A DNA stretch of 64,000 nt from Candidatus Gastranaerophilales bacterium (GTDB lineage: Bacteria; Cyanobacteriota; Vampirovibrionia; Gastranaerophilales; Gastranaerophilaceae). Positions 47,617 through 56,949 of the stretch are shown in pieces (position 1 is the first letter of the stretch; each line of letters begins with the position of its first letter). The notes below the pieces were generated by a model that was not told the origin of the DNA, ran no database searches, and saw only the letters and a list, made by a program, of their open reading frames with translations. The translations under genes and the position numbers were made by a program. The DNA lies in NCBI GenBank assembly GCA_944324945.1, contig CALUYE010000001.1, forward strand, positions 1-64,000. Reading direction: 5' to 3'.

Positions 47617-48360
47617 TTATTCTGTCTTCCAATCAATTATATCAACATTGTTTGCCCGTAAAAAATTATTACATTCTTCAAAAGGTTTAAAATTGTCATC
47701 CTTAAAGGCTGAAATCTCGCCATTGCAGATAGTTTTTTCACAAGCCTGATGATTATTTGACGGATGAGAAGAACGCAAAATTTTAATAAATGGATATTTT
47801 TCTTGAAAATCTACTTCCTGTTTATTTCCTTTATAAGCTAAAACTTCTATTTCGTTTGCTTTTTTACCCCACAACATAACTACTAAAGGTTGTTTGTTTT
47901 CAATCTTAGTTTCAAGAAGTTTAGATATTACTTGATTTGTAAAATTACGCCAAGCATTTATATGAAAGTCTTTATTATCAGGCGCAAAGGTTAAAGCAGC
48001 GTTTAGCAACAAAACACCCTGATTTTTCCAAGCTGACAAATTTGAATAAGTGTTTTTAATTTCTGTTTCATCTTCAATTTTGCGAAAGATATTTGACAAT
48101 GAATCCCTTGTAGGAATTTCACCGCTATTATAAGAAAATGCAAGTCCATGAGCTTTTGTCTCATCAGGGTAGGGGTCTTGTCCGAGAATCAAAACTTTAA
48201 CATCTTGAGGTTTTAATCTCTCAAATGCGTTAAATATATCGCTTTGTTTTGGTCTTATACATTCACTGATACATTGTTGAATATCTAATGTAAATAGCTT
48301 TTCTAGCTCTTGTTTTGTAAACCATTCATTTTTAATTAAAACTTCTTTAAGAGCTTCCAT
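47617..48360 (-). CDS. ung: Uracil-DNA glycosylase (family 1)
   Basis: 247 residues. Catalytic motif VLILGQDPYPDETKAHGLAF (catalytic Asp kept; GQDPYP for the usual GQDPYH), LLLNAALTFAPDN, VVMLWGKKA, and the second His in LRSSHPSNNH. Removes uracil from DNA. It points left within the element, opposite to most genes. It may be mobile cargo or recruited from a host genome. Confidence 0.9.
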   Translation of the reverse strand: MEALKEVLIKNEWFTKQELEKLFTLDIQQCISECIRPKQSDIFNAFERLKPQDVKVLILGQDPYPDETKAHGLAFSYNSGEIPTRDSLSNIFRKIEDETEIKNTYSNLSAWKNQGVLLLNAALTFAPDNKDFHINAWRNFTNQVISKLLETKIENKQPLVVMLWGKKANEIEVLAYKGNKQEVDFQEKYPFIKILRSSHPSNNHQACEKTICNGEISAFKDDNFKPFEECNNFLRANNVDIIDWKTE

Positions 48361-48526
48361 AATTTCCCTTTCTTCCGTTTAGAACTTATAGGCTTAAAAC
48401 AAGCATATATTATTACTTGCATATACATCTTAACGCATCACAGTAGTAAAAGCAAGCCTATTTGCAAACTTTCGTGGTCTGTATGTGAATGGTGAAATCA
48501 CATATTATTAATCAAAAGAGGGTTCA

Positions 48527-48850
48527 ATGGAAAATAATCTGGAAATAAAAAAATTATTAGGTCAACGAATTAAGGAATTACGAACAAAAAGAGGGTTCAC
48601 ACAAGAACAACTAACAGAAAAACTCAATATAGGGCAAAGAACACTGTCAAAAATTGAAAGAGGTAACTCCTTTGTTTCAGCAGAAACCCTAGCTAAATTG
48701 TTGACCGCTCTTGATATTAAAATTGACGAACTGTTTAATTTCGGATACTTACAAGAAAAAGAACTCTTAAAAGAAGAATTAATCAACGCAATTCGCGATG
48801 AAAAAGTTGATGTTGAAACATTATATCGCATTTATAAATCATTGAAATAA
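48527..48850 (+). CDS. XRE/Cro-C1-family transcriptional regulator
   Basis: 107 residues. N-terminal HTH: LGQRIKELRTKRGFTQEQLTE, then KIERGNSFVSAETLAKLLTAL; a helical tail follows. Likely element repressor or control gene, upstream of the excisionase-like gene and divergent from ung. Confidence 0.88.
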   Translation: MENNLEIKKLLGQRIKELRTKRGFTQEQLTEKLNIGQRTLSKIERGNSFVSAETLAKLLTALDIKIDELFNFGYLQEKELLKEELINAIRDEKVDVETLYRIYKSLK

Positions 48851-48965
48851 CAGAAAATATTTATAGCAATAAATTTTTACAAAACTTGACAATTATGCAA
48901 ATTTTCATTTTCAAACTACCTTAGCCCTGAATAGTTTCCTTTTTAAGTGTCAATACTCTTCCCGT

Positions 48966-48977
48966 AAACCCTTGTTA
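48966..48977 (+). repeat. 12-mer AAACCCTTGTTA, copy 1
   Basis: Same 12 bases recur at 50951-50962; both copies lie in gaps upstream of replication genes. Confidence 0.45.
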
Positions 48978-49054
48978 TGACTTATTTTGGGGTCTATTAA
49001 TTTTTAAATTATGAGTTATTCTAGACATGTAATAATTTAAAGTGAGGTATTGAA

Positions 49055-49288
49055 ATGAGCACAGAGAAAATTCCAGTCCTTAAAACAATAAAAGAAACTT
49101 CAGTAATTGTTGGGCTAGCGCGCTATCACTTAAGACAACTTGTAAAACAAAATAAAATCAAATTTGTAATGGCGGGCAAAAAGTGTCTAATCAACTTAGA
49201 CAGCTTAATTGATTACTTAAATAAAGGCGAAGTTAAAACAGAAACAGCAAAACAAAACGAAACTGTAAACAAAATAGAAAGGTGGTAG
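49055..49288 (+). CDS. Excisionase/AlpA-like HTH protein
   Basis: 77 residues. Winged-HTH of the MerR/Xis type: KTIKETSVIVGLARYHLRQL, then KFVMAGKKCLINLDSLIDYL. Such proteins direct excision with an integrase or act as activators. The next gene's GTG starts 5 bases after its stop. Confidence 0.8.
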   Translation: MSTEKIPVLKTIKETSVIVGLARYHLRQLVKQNKIKFVMAGKKCLINLDSLIDYLNKGEVKTETAKQNETVNKIERW

Positions 49289-49292
49289 TATA

Positions 49293-50903
49293 GTGGAAAA
49301 ATTTGATATTACGGCAAGTTTTGATGAAATTTTTGGCGAAACTACACCAGAATACAATAGCGAATCTGCTACAGTCATAGCAAGAATGCAGGAGCTCTTT
49401 CCGGAATTATTTGACATTGATTGCAATTATAATGATGAAATAAATTGCAACACAAGCAAAATTACCAATACCCCTAAGCTCATCGAACAGACAGTTCAAA
49501 CAATAAAAAAACGTTATCCAGGAGTCACAACCGCATATATAAAAAATGTGATTAACGCCATGGTAAGTCAATATACAACAATGAAACGCATAAAATACAT
49601 CGAAGCTAATAATTGCGATTCTGCCTACCCCAACTATTACGCTATTAACTTTATGCCGTCTGGAGCAGGCAAAGATAGGGTTTTGAAAGATTTAAAAAAA
49701 TTTTTCTATTGCTATCTTGAAAAAGAATTCAACTTTGATGTTGAAACATATCTACGTAACCGAATACAAAAAATAGAAAAAGAAGCAAAAGAAAAATACC
49801 CAAATAACGAACAGGAAAAACAGAGAAATTCTTACATAAACACAAAGGAAATAGACATAGATAAACCAACGCTAGAAACTTCTGACGGCACGCGAGAAGG
49901 AGTATACCGCGACGCAAAAGCTCTTAAAGAAGCTGGATTTGGAAGTTTAACAATTGTACATTCGGAATTTGGTCAATTATTAAACAATCCAACACATGAG
50001 CAGGAACAATTTTTAAAATTATTGTTTTCAGGTTATGACGGCAAAATTACATCTAAGAGCATTAAAGGCGAAAAAAAGAAAGAAGATATAACAGACATCC
50101 CCGTTAACCTCCTTGTTCATTCAGACCCTACCTTATTTTGTAGCGATTTAAAACAAACTTTCAATAGTATGCTTGAATCAGGTGTGTGTCGTCGCTCCTC
50201 AATAACATTTGCAGATAAAATTGAGTCTTACGAAATGCAGCAAGACCCCAAAAAAGCCTTAGAAGAACAAAGGCAGTATTTTAGAAATTTAGCTATTCTT
50301 GGCTATAAACTATTTATGGTGCTTGAAAAGGTAAAATTTGGAGCACAGTTCAAAATGACAAACGAGGCTTTTGAAAAAGTTTTGTATCCTTATATGTTAG
50401 AACTAAAAGCCCTTATGGATAAAGAAGAAAATTCTTTGATAAAAAAAGAAATTATGTCGAGAGAGTTTAAGGCTATAAAATTATCTTGTAACTATGCCTG
50501 CATTAATCACCCGAATGAACATTTTATAAATACCGAAGATATGAATATGGCTATTTCCAATATCGAGGAACTTAGCAAAGATTTTTACAAATTTATAAGC
50601 TATGCACCAAAATATGAAGATAAATATGATAGAGGCTTTAGATTTTTCCTTGAACACGAGGGTATAAGCTTTAAAAAATCAGAGCTTATTACAGATTATC
50701 GCCAACACTTTGGAATTTCGAGGGAAAAATTTAAAAATTGTTTTGATGAATACATGAAAGTTGTAAAAAGCATTGCAGTTTCAAAAGGATATTTGCTAAA
50801 TGAAATATTAATTAATCACAACTCAGGCAGCAAATTTACACTAATCCCTCTAAAAAAACAAAAATTAAGCGACTTTGTAACCCCGCTAGAGGATTTACTT
50901 TAA
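49293..50903 (+). CDS. P-loop replication protein (DUF3987-like)
   Basis: 536 residues from a GTG start with AAAGGTGG upstream. Walker A-like INFMPSGAGKDRVLKD (about 119-134), later VNLLVHSDPTLFCSDL, and a polar C-terminal half. Resembles DUF3987/helicase-like proteins of phages and satellites. Together with the Toprim gene it forms a probable replication module. Assignment moderate. Confidence 0.7.
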   Translation: MEKFDITASFDEIFGETTPEYNSESATVIARMQELFPELFDIDCNYNDEINCNTSKITNTPKLIEQTVQTIKKRYPGVTTAYIKNVINAMVSQYTTMKRIKYIEANNCDSAYPNYYAINFMPSGAGKDRVLKDLKKFFYCYLEKEFNFDVETYLRNRIQKIEKEAKEKYPNNEQEKQRNSYINTKEIDIDKPTLETSDGTREGVYRDAKALKEAGFGSLTIVHSEFGQLLNNPTHEQEQFLKLLFSGYDGKITSKSIKGEKKKEDITDIPVNLLVHSDPTLFCSDLKQTFNSMLESGVCRRSSITFADKIESYEMQQDPKKALEEQRQYFRNLAILGYKLFMVLEKVKFGAQFKMTNEAFEKVLYPYMLELKALMDKEENSLIKKEIMSREFKAIKLSCNYACINHPNEHFINTEDMNMAISNIEELSKDFYKFISYAPKYEDKYDRGFRFFLEHEGISFKKSELITDYRQHFGISREKFKNCFDEYMKVVKSIAVSKGYLLNEILINHNSGSKFTLIPLKKQKLSDFVTPLEDLL

Positions 50904-50950
50904 GATTAAATATCTTGCATTAACGGCTAAATCGGTCATTACCCATACAA

Positions 50951-50962
50951 AAACCCTTGTTA
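50951..50962 (+). repeat. 12-mer AAACCCTTGTTA, copy 2
   Basis: Second copy of the repeat at 48966-48977, about 40 bases before the primase gene. Confidence 0.45.
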
Positions 50963-51003
50963 ATACTGACATTGGCGGCATTTGCCGCAAAAGAAAGGAA
51001 AAA

Positions 51004-51891
51004 ATGCAAAAACTAGAATTATTAACAGCTAAATACGGGCAACCTGAAAAAAAAGTTGGAAATCAATACTATTGGCAATGCCCATATTGCAAAGAAAACG
51101 GCAAAGATAACCACAAGGATAATCTGCAATACAATTCAGTCAAAGATGTTTTAAGTTGCTTTGCCGACAAGTCTCATACCTCTAAAATTTTACAAGATTT
51201 GAAAATATGCAAAACCACAATTGGTTGCACATCGCCACTGCAAATTGATTATAAAAATTTATTCACGCCAGAAAAGCAAAATGAATATAAAACTTATTTA
51301 AAAAGATGTAATCAGGAATTACTAACAATATTTTATAATTCATTGAAAGATTTAAAAAACACCAGAGGCATTGAGCAAGAAACAGTTAAGCGGCTCAAAA
51401 TTGGAGTTGATAAAAATAAGCTCACTTGGGTTTTTCCAACTTTTGAATACACAAGCGAAAAAGACAGAAATATTATCGGCTTTGAATACAGACCATTAGA
51501 CTTTAGCAAACAAGGCTTGCATAGAGAAAAGGGGACACCCACAGGACTTGCAATGATAAATGCCTATAAACAAGAAACTGAAGCAATAGTGGTAGTTGAA
51601 GGATATTTAGACGGTTACGCTCTATGGCAACATCTTAATGAAAAAGGACAAAGTAATTACTACCATATCGTTACCCCATCAAACGGAGTGAGTGCATTGC
51701 CCAAAATTATTTCACACATAGATTTTTCAAAATATAAAAAATTCTACTTATTTATTGATAATGATGATGCAGGAAATTTTGCTGCGAGTGAAATTCTTGA
51801 ACAATATCCAATGTTTGAACGGATAATTTTAAACTGTGGCTGCAAAGACTTTAACGAACACTATTTAAAATGTATAAAAGGAAATGGTTAA
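51004..51891 (+). CDS. Zinc-finger/Toprim primase-like protein
   Basis: 295 residues. CHC2-like zinc finger (CPYCKENGKDNHKDN, then SCFADKSH) followed by a Toprim domain (IVVVEGYLDGYALW and FLFIDNDDAG-type acidic motif LFIDNDDAGNFAAS). DnaG-like primase short form. RBS AAAGGAA. Followed by the integrase. Confidence 0.85.
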   Translation: MQKLELLTAKYGQPEKKVGNQYYWQCPYCKENGKDNHKDNLQYNSVKDVLSCFADKSHTSKILQDLKICKTTIGCTSPLQIDYKNLFTPEKQNEYKTYLKRCNQELLTIFYNSLKDLKNTRGIEQETVKRLKIGVDKNKLTWVFPTFEYTSEKDRNIIGFEYRPLDFSKQGLHREKGTPTGLAMINAYKQETEAIVVVEGYLDGYALWQHLNEKGQSNYYHIVTPSNGVSALPKIISHIDFSKYKKFYLFIDNDDAGNFAASEILEQYPMFERIILNCGCKDFNEHYLKCIKGNG

Positions 51892-51975
51892 AATCATCTC
51901 CCTAATTACAAAACTAAGAAAATGAGGCTAAAAACAATAAAAAAGAAAGATAATAAAAATAAAAAAAGGCAAAAA

Positions 51976-53355
51976 ATGGCACATTATGAACAAATTTCAA
52001 AATATACATATAGATTAACGGTTTGTCAGGGCTACAATTCCAAAGGCAAAAAATTACGCAAACGAAAAACGATTAAGCTAGACGAAACATTAACACCCAA
52101 ACAGATAGAAAAAGAGCTTAATCGTCAAATGGTTATGTTTGAAAAAGCAGTTAAGGAAGGCAGATTTCTTGAAGGTGAATCTATAACTTTTGAAGAATTT
52201 ACTAAAAAATGGTTAGAAAATTATGCAGAACTTAATCTTGCTCCTGCAACAATAACATCATATAAAAACAAATTAAAAAATAGAATAATACCCGCTATTG
52301 GACATATTAAAATTGGAAAATTACAGCCTGTGCACTTACTTGATTTTTATAAAAATTTGAAAGAAAGCAATATTAGACAAGACGGATTATATTCACCTAC
52401 GAGCAAGTTAAATGAATTTTTAAACCCGCTTTCAACAAAAGAAATTGAAATTGCAACAAAAATTTCATTTAAAACTTGTAAAAAACTAAAAGAAGGAAAA
52501 AATGTAAATTATCAAACAGCAGAAAAATTATGCAAAATATACAATCTTGAAATAAATAAAATGTTTAATCAAGCCATTAAAGAATTTTTATCAGAAAAAA
52601 GCATTCAAGCCCATATTAATTTAATTGGTTCAATAATGTCAACAGCGCTTAAATGGAATATTATTTATGATAATCCAGTAAAAAGAATTGATACAAAAAA
52701 ACAAAATAAAAGAAAAGCATGCTACTACGATGATATACAAACAGCAGCCATGCTCAAGGAATTAGACTCTGAACCATTGATATTTAAAACAATAATATAC
52801 TTAGCCTTAGATACTGGAATGAGAAAAAGCGAGCTTATGGGTCTAAAATGGGAAGATATTGATTTTGAGAAATCAACTATTAATATCAACAAACAAAGAC
52901 ACTACGTACAAGGTTACGGGACCATTGAAGATAAAACAAAGACAGAAGCAGGAAACAGAACTGTAACAGTATCAAAAATAGTTATTTCACTTCTTAGAGT
53001 GTATAAATATGAACAAAATAAAAACAGGTTAAAATTGGGAACCGCTTGGATTTCAACTCCATATGTATTTGTACACGAAAACGGCAAAGCTATTAGCTCA
53101 AACCTGCCATATAAATGGTTTGTTAATTTTTTGAAAAGACACAACCTTCCAAAAATAACATTTCATCAATTGAGACATACAAACGCAAGCATATTAATTG
53201 CATCAGGCGAGGATATTGTAACTGTGAGCGGACGCCTCGGACATGCTGATAAGAATGTGACATTAAATACTTATTCGCATATGATTAGATCAAGAGAGAC
53301 ACAGGTTGCAAACAAAATGGAGGAATTTTATGAGAAAATAATTGCCTACCATTAG
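51976..53355 (+). CDS. Tyrosine recombinase/integrase
   Basis: 459 residues from the ATG at 51976, which has an AAAGG site; an ATG at 51922 would add a lysine-rich 18 residues. N-terminal arm-binding domain, core-binding domain with an inserted HTH-like stretch (ISFKTCKKLKEGKNVNYQTA), then the catalytic domain: Arg in ALDTGMRKSELMGLKWEDI, HQLRHTNASIL (H-x-x-R), GRLGHADKNVT, and the nucleophile Tyr in LNTYSHMI. Catalyses insertion at tRNA-Ala. Downstream genes converge with it. Confidence 0.93.
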   Translation: MAHYEQISKYTYRLTVCQGYNSKGKKLRKRKTIKLDETLTPKQIEKELNRQMVMFEKAVKEGRFLEGESITFEEFTKKWLENYAELNLAPATITSYKNKLKNRIIPAIGHIKIGKLQPVHLLDFYKNLKESNIRQDGLYSPTSKLNEFLNPLSTKEIEIATKISFKTCKKLKEGKNVNYQTAEKLCKIYNLEINKMFNQAIKEFLSEKSIQAHINLIGSIMSTALKWNIIYDNPVKRIDTKKQNKRKACYYDDIQTAAMLKELDSEPLIFKTIIYLALDTGMRKSELMGLKWEDIDFEKSTININKQRHYVQGYGTIEDKTKTEAGNRTVTVSKIVISLLRVYKYEQNKNRLKLGTAWISTPYVFVHENGKAISSNLPYKWFVNFLKRHNLPKITFHQLRHTNASILIASGEDIVTVSGRLGHADKNVTLNTYSHMIRSRETQVANKMEEFYEKIIAYH

Positions 53356-54065
53356 GTAAGAGTACTAATGTTTTCTATTGACTTAGTTAATTTATCAATT
53401 AATTTTTGCGAAAATTGTTTAAGATACTTTATATAATCAATAATTTCTTCTTTTGTAAAAGTAATAGAAGTGTCATTGTGCAAAATTGTATTTCGTTTGT
53501 ATGTTAGTTCATTAACTTTGGCTTTAAAATCAATATTTTCATCTTCCATACCATCAATTGTTTGGACTTTTTTAACAATAACAACTTCATCCAGAATATT
53601 TTTAAATCCAATTCTTTGAAAAAGTTCATTTATTGCCTTCTCTCCGTGTTTACCAAAATTAAATTTGTTGTTTATTTTAATTGGTTTTGCATTAATATCA
53701 CTTTTCCATAAAAGAGCCAAATCTCTCATATTTTCAGAAATAAATTTTCTCTTATCTTCTTCGTATATTTTTTTAAAACAAGTTTCAAATTTTTCAAGGA
53801 CTTCTTTTGTATGATGAATTTTAATAATTTCAGGAATAAACCCCACTGCTACATTATCATTAAGTAAGGCAGTATACTCAACAATGACATTTTCCAAAAA
53901 AGCTTCAAATTTAGAAGTTAAAAGTATTAATGCAGCCTTTAAATATATGTTGCCAATTAATCTGCATTTTACCTCTTCCTTTTTAGAGCGACGAATTAAT
54001 ACAATTACTTCCCGAAGTGCAATATGAAATTTATGCAAGCTTTCAAAATTAATAGCTACTATCAT
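53352..54065 (-). CDS. HEPN-domain protein (MAE_28990/18760-like), partner of DUF262
   Basis: 237 residues, helical. The N-terminal half YLKAALILLTSKFEAFLENV fits HEPN proteins of the RiboL-PSP/MAE type. Near the C-terminus R-N-T-I-L-H (R191, H196) matches the Rx4-6H motif of HEPN RNases. Its start overlaps the DUF262 gene by 17 bases, so they form an operon. HEPN proteins commonly cut RNA in defence or toxin systems; activity is inference. Confidence 0.78.
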   Translation of the reverse strand: MIVAINFESLHKFHIALREVIVLIRRSKKEEVKCRLIGNIYLKAALILLTSKFEAFLENVIVEYTALLNDNVAVGFIPEIIKIHHTKEVLEKFETCFKKIYEEDKRKFISENMRDLALLWKSDINAKPIKINNKFNFGKHGEKAINELFQRIGFKNILDEVVIVKKVQTIDGMEDENIDFKAKVNELTYKRNTILHNDTSITFTKEEIIDYIKYLKQFSQKLIDKLTKSIENISTLT

Positions 54066-55233
54066 TTAATATACTACCCATTTTGGTCATCCAACCTCCT
54101 AGCCTATATTTCATGCGCCTTGGTTCAGATGTACCAACAGTAATAGAATCTTCAAAATCCTTGTTTTCATTTACACAAGTTTTCAGTGCATTTAAAATTT
54201 GTTCTTTGTGCTCTATTAATTCATCTATATGATATTGCTCAAAACTAAGCATAATAAAATCGTATATTGCCTTATTTATCCACTTATAAAATTCTCCATT
54301 CGCTTCAATTCTTTTGAAGGCATTTTTGCCAAAAATAGAATAAACTTTGTCAATTGTATCATTAAATTTTTCTCTCAACTGGTTTATTTGATATTCTGTC
54401 ATATTTTTATTTTTATCCATAAAAGTATTTAAAAAAGTTTTCATGATGCCTTTATAGCCAGATATTGACATTCCTTCTTTATCAAAATTTTCAGATAAAG
54501 CAAAATACCTTAAAATTAATTCAGCATCATCCATACGCTTGTGAGGTTCAGTTAAATTTAGAATTTCTAATAATTTTTTATTATAGCGTAAATCCTTAAT
54601 TAAATCATTTAAAGAGCCTCTATAAAGACAGTTCCTTAATTCTTGTTCAGTCAGTTTTACAGAACCCCTATTTAGCCTCATAAATACATCATATTTCATT
54701 TCTGGATGAGATTCTTTTGTAATTAAAATTATACGCAGTGAGCCATTGTCCAAAATGCTTTTTGCATTAGGATTTAAACTTTCATAACTTTGTTTATTCA
54801 ACTCTTTTAGAGAATCTAGCCCTTTTAATTTGAATTTTCCTTCATAGAAATTTTTAAAACTTGTTAATCTTTGCAATCCATCAATGATATTCCAACTACC
54901 ATCATCTTCTTCGGCTACATAAATTGGAGGTATAGGAACATTCAATAATACTGATTCAATAAGCTGAGATGCAGTTTTATAATCCCATACTTGCGAGTAT
55001 CTTTGAAAATCTGGCTGAAGAAAAATGCGCCCCTTATCTATCATTCTAACAGTATCTTCTACACTTTTATCATATGCCTGGGTGCGTATCTTTCTTAATT
55101 CTTTTGGAATTTGTATTGTATCTTCGTAACCTTCACTATACTCAACAACATTATTTTCAAAAATTTCAAAATCATTATTTTTCTGTTCTGTATTTTCTAT
55201 ATTTAAATCAATATTAAAATTTTCCATGCTCAT
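54049..55233 (-). CDS. DUF262 (GmrS/ParB-like) protein
   Basis: 394 residues. The DUF262 core is clear: FLQPDFQRYSQVWDYKTASQ, NVPIPPIYVAEEDDG, and the DGLQRLTS motif (118-125; family DGQQRLT), then FMRLNRGSVKLTEQELRNC. Related to the nucleotide-hydrolysing part of GmrSD restriction; the DUF1524 nuclease part is lacking. Paired with a HEPN gene, so a two-gene defence module is likely. Confidence 0.88.
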   Translation of the reverse strand: MSMENFNIDLNIENTEQKNNDFEIFENNVVEYSEGYEDTIQIPKELRKIRTQAYDKSVEDTVRMIDKGRIFLQPDFQRYSQVWDYKTASQLIESVLLNVPIPPIYVAEEDDGSWNIIDGLQRLTSFKNFYEGKFKLKGLDSLKELNKQSYESLNPNAKSILDNGSLRIILITKESHPEMKYDVFMRLNRGSVKLTEQELRNCLYRGSLNDLIKDLRYNKKLLEILNLTEPHKRMDDAELILRYFALSENFDKEGMSISGYKGIMKTFLNTFMDKNKNMTEYQINQLREKFNDTIDKVYSIFGKNAFKRIEANGEFYKWINKAIYDFIMLSFEQYHIDELIEHKEQILNALKTCVNENKDFEDSITVGTSEPRRMKYRLGGWMTKMGSILNDSSY

Positions 55234-55359
55234 AACACTCTCATTGCAACCAATATAAAATTTTGTAGACCAATACTCTTATAAAAATTAACATATAAAT
55301 AAAATTTTGCAATATTACTTAAAAGTTGAATACAATACAAATTGACAGCGATATATAAC

Positions 55360-55380
55360 ATTTTCTGCTATAATCAAAAC
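55360..55380 (+). promoter_or_regulatory. Extended -10 promoter giving a probably leaderless transcript
   Basis: TGCTATAAT at 55366-55374 is an extended -10 ending 6 bases before the ATG at 55381, so transcription would begin at about the start codon. A TTGACA lies at 55342, but with an over-long 21-base spacer. No ribosome site precedes the ATG. Confidence 0.5.
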
Positions 55381-56949
55381 ATGAAAAATAAAAGAATATT
55401 ATTTGACACAAATATAGTTATCCAAAGAGAAGACCCTAAAGTTTTGTCTCCAGATTTCATCGAGTTAAATAAAATCATAAATGACTTAAATTATAAAATA
55501 TTTATTCATCCACTTTCTATTGCTGATATCAATAGAGATAAAAATGAAGAAAGAAAAGCTATAAGTTTATCCAAAATAGCAACCTATAGCAATATAGAAA
55601 AGTACCCTGATTATAGCCAAGATGAAGCTTTTAAATCTCAGCTTAAGACTGAATCAAAAGAAAACGACTCAATTGATAACGCATTGATTTATGCTGTCTA
55701 TAAAAATGCTGTAGATTTATTAATTACTGAAGATAAAGGAATTTTAAACAAAGCAAAAAACTTAAATTTACAAAATAAAATTTTAAATATTACAGATTCC
55801 ATAATTAAATTATCACAAGATATTTCTTTACAACAAATCCCTCTTCTTTCGTGTTTTAAAATAGATAAAGGATGGAACATTGACCTTTCTGATACCATAT
55901 TTGATAGCTTAAAGCAAGAATATTCCGATTTTTCTGATTGGTGGCAACGTTCAGTATGTAGAACACTAAGGAATGTTTATGTTTATTATTCAAGAAATGA
56001 TCCGAATAGAAATAAAATAAAAGCAATATTGATAATGAAAGAGGAAGAAAAAGAAATAATTGATTCAGAACCTCCAATAATTTTAGAAAATGTTTTAAAA
56101 ATTTGCTTATTTAAAGTTGATGTCTCTACCAGAGGGATGAAACTAGGTGAACGTCTATTAAAAATGGCATTTGAGCAAGCAACTATTAAAAACATTTCTA
56201 AACTTTATTTAACTCATTACACAACACCAAATGAAGATAAGCTTATTGAACTTATACAAACTTACGGATTTTACTTTTTAGCAAAAAAGAAAAATGGTGA
56301 AGAAGTTTATTACAAAGAAATAAAGCCCAATAAAAGCATAAAAATTACTTCAAGAGAAGAAGCTATAAATATTAATACACAATACTTTCCAAGCTTTTAC
56401 AATGGCGAACAAGTTTCAAAATATATACTTCCAATTCAACCACATTTTTTTGACCGACTTTTCCCTGATTATAAAAGACCGACACAAGAAACTTCTATCC
56501 AGTTACAATTAGATATAGGTATAAATAAGTACACAAGCGAAGGGTTTTCTATTCAAAAAGCATATATATGTAATACACCTGTTCATACAATGCAAAATGG
56601 AGATATTGTATTATTTTACAGGACCTTAGATTACATGGCAATATTAACACTAGGCGTTATAGAAAAAGTGTATTATGATATAGATGATGCAGATAGTATA
56701 TATAAAATAATCAAACGCAGGACAGTTTATTCAATAGACGAAATAAAAAAAATATGCGAAAAACGAAACAAACCTGTTATAATTTTATTTAAACATAATT
56801 TAAATTTTAAAAAAGAAGTGTCTTATGATTTTTTAAGAAAAAATGATATTATAAGAGGCTCTATAATATCTGCAAGACAAATAAAAGAAAATACCTTATA
56901 TAAAAAAATTATTCAAGGAAATATAGATGAAAGTCTTATTATCAATTAA
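55381..56949 (+). CDS. PIN-GNAT-PUA/EVE-like fusion protein
   Basis: 522 residues from the ATG at 55381. PIN-like nuclease domain (about 5-140): ILFDTNIVI with D9, DNALIYAVYKNA with D99, and LLITEDKGIL with D118. GNAT acetyltransferase-like domain (about 190-313; STRGMKLGERLLKMAFEQA). PUA/EVE-like domain (about 385-510; MQNGDIVLFYRTLDYMAI). The 3' end overlaps the ASCH gene by 23 bases. Nuclease plus acetyltransferase plus base-reading domain suggests RNA or modified-nucleotide targeting; activity is inference. Confidence 0.82.
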   Translation: MKNKRILFDTNIVIQREDPKVLSPDFIELNKIINDLNYKIFIHPLSIADINRDKNEERKAISLSKIATYSNIEKYPDYSQDEAFKSQLKTESKENDSIDNALIYAVYKNAVDLLITEDKGILNKAKNLNLQNKILNITDSIIKLSQDISLQQIPLLSCFKIDKGWNIDLSDTIFDSLKQEYSDFSDWWQRSVCRTLRNVYVYYSRNDPNRNKIKAILIMKEEEKEIIDSEPPIILENVLKICLFKVDVSTRGMKLGERLLKMAFEQATIKNISKLYLTHYTTPNEDKLIELIQTYGFYFLAKKKNGEEVYYKEIKPNKSIKITSREEAININTQYFPSFYNGEQVSKYILPIQPHFFDRLFPDYKRPTQETSIQLQLDIGINKYTSEGFSIQKAYICNTPVHTMQNGDIVLFYRTLDYMAILTLGVIEKVYYDIDDADSIYKIIKRRTVYSIDEIKKICEKRNKPVIILFKHNLNFKKEVSYDFLRKNDIIRGSIISARQIKENTLYKKIIQGNIDESLIIN

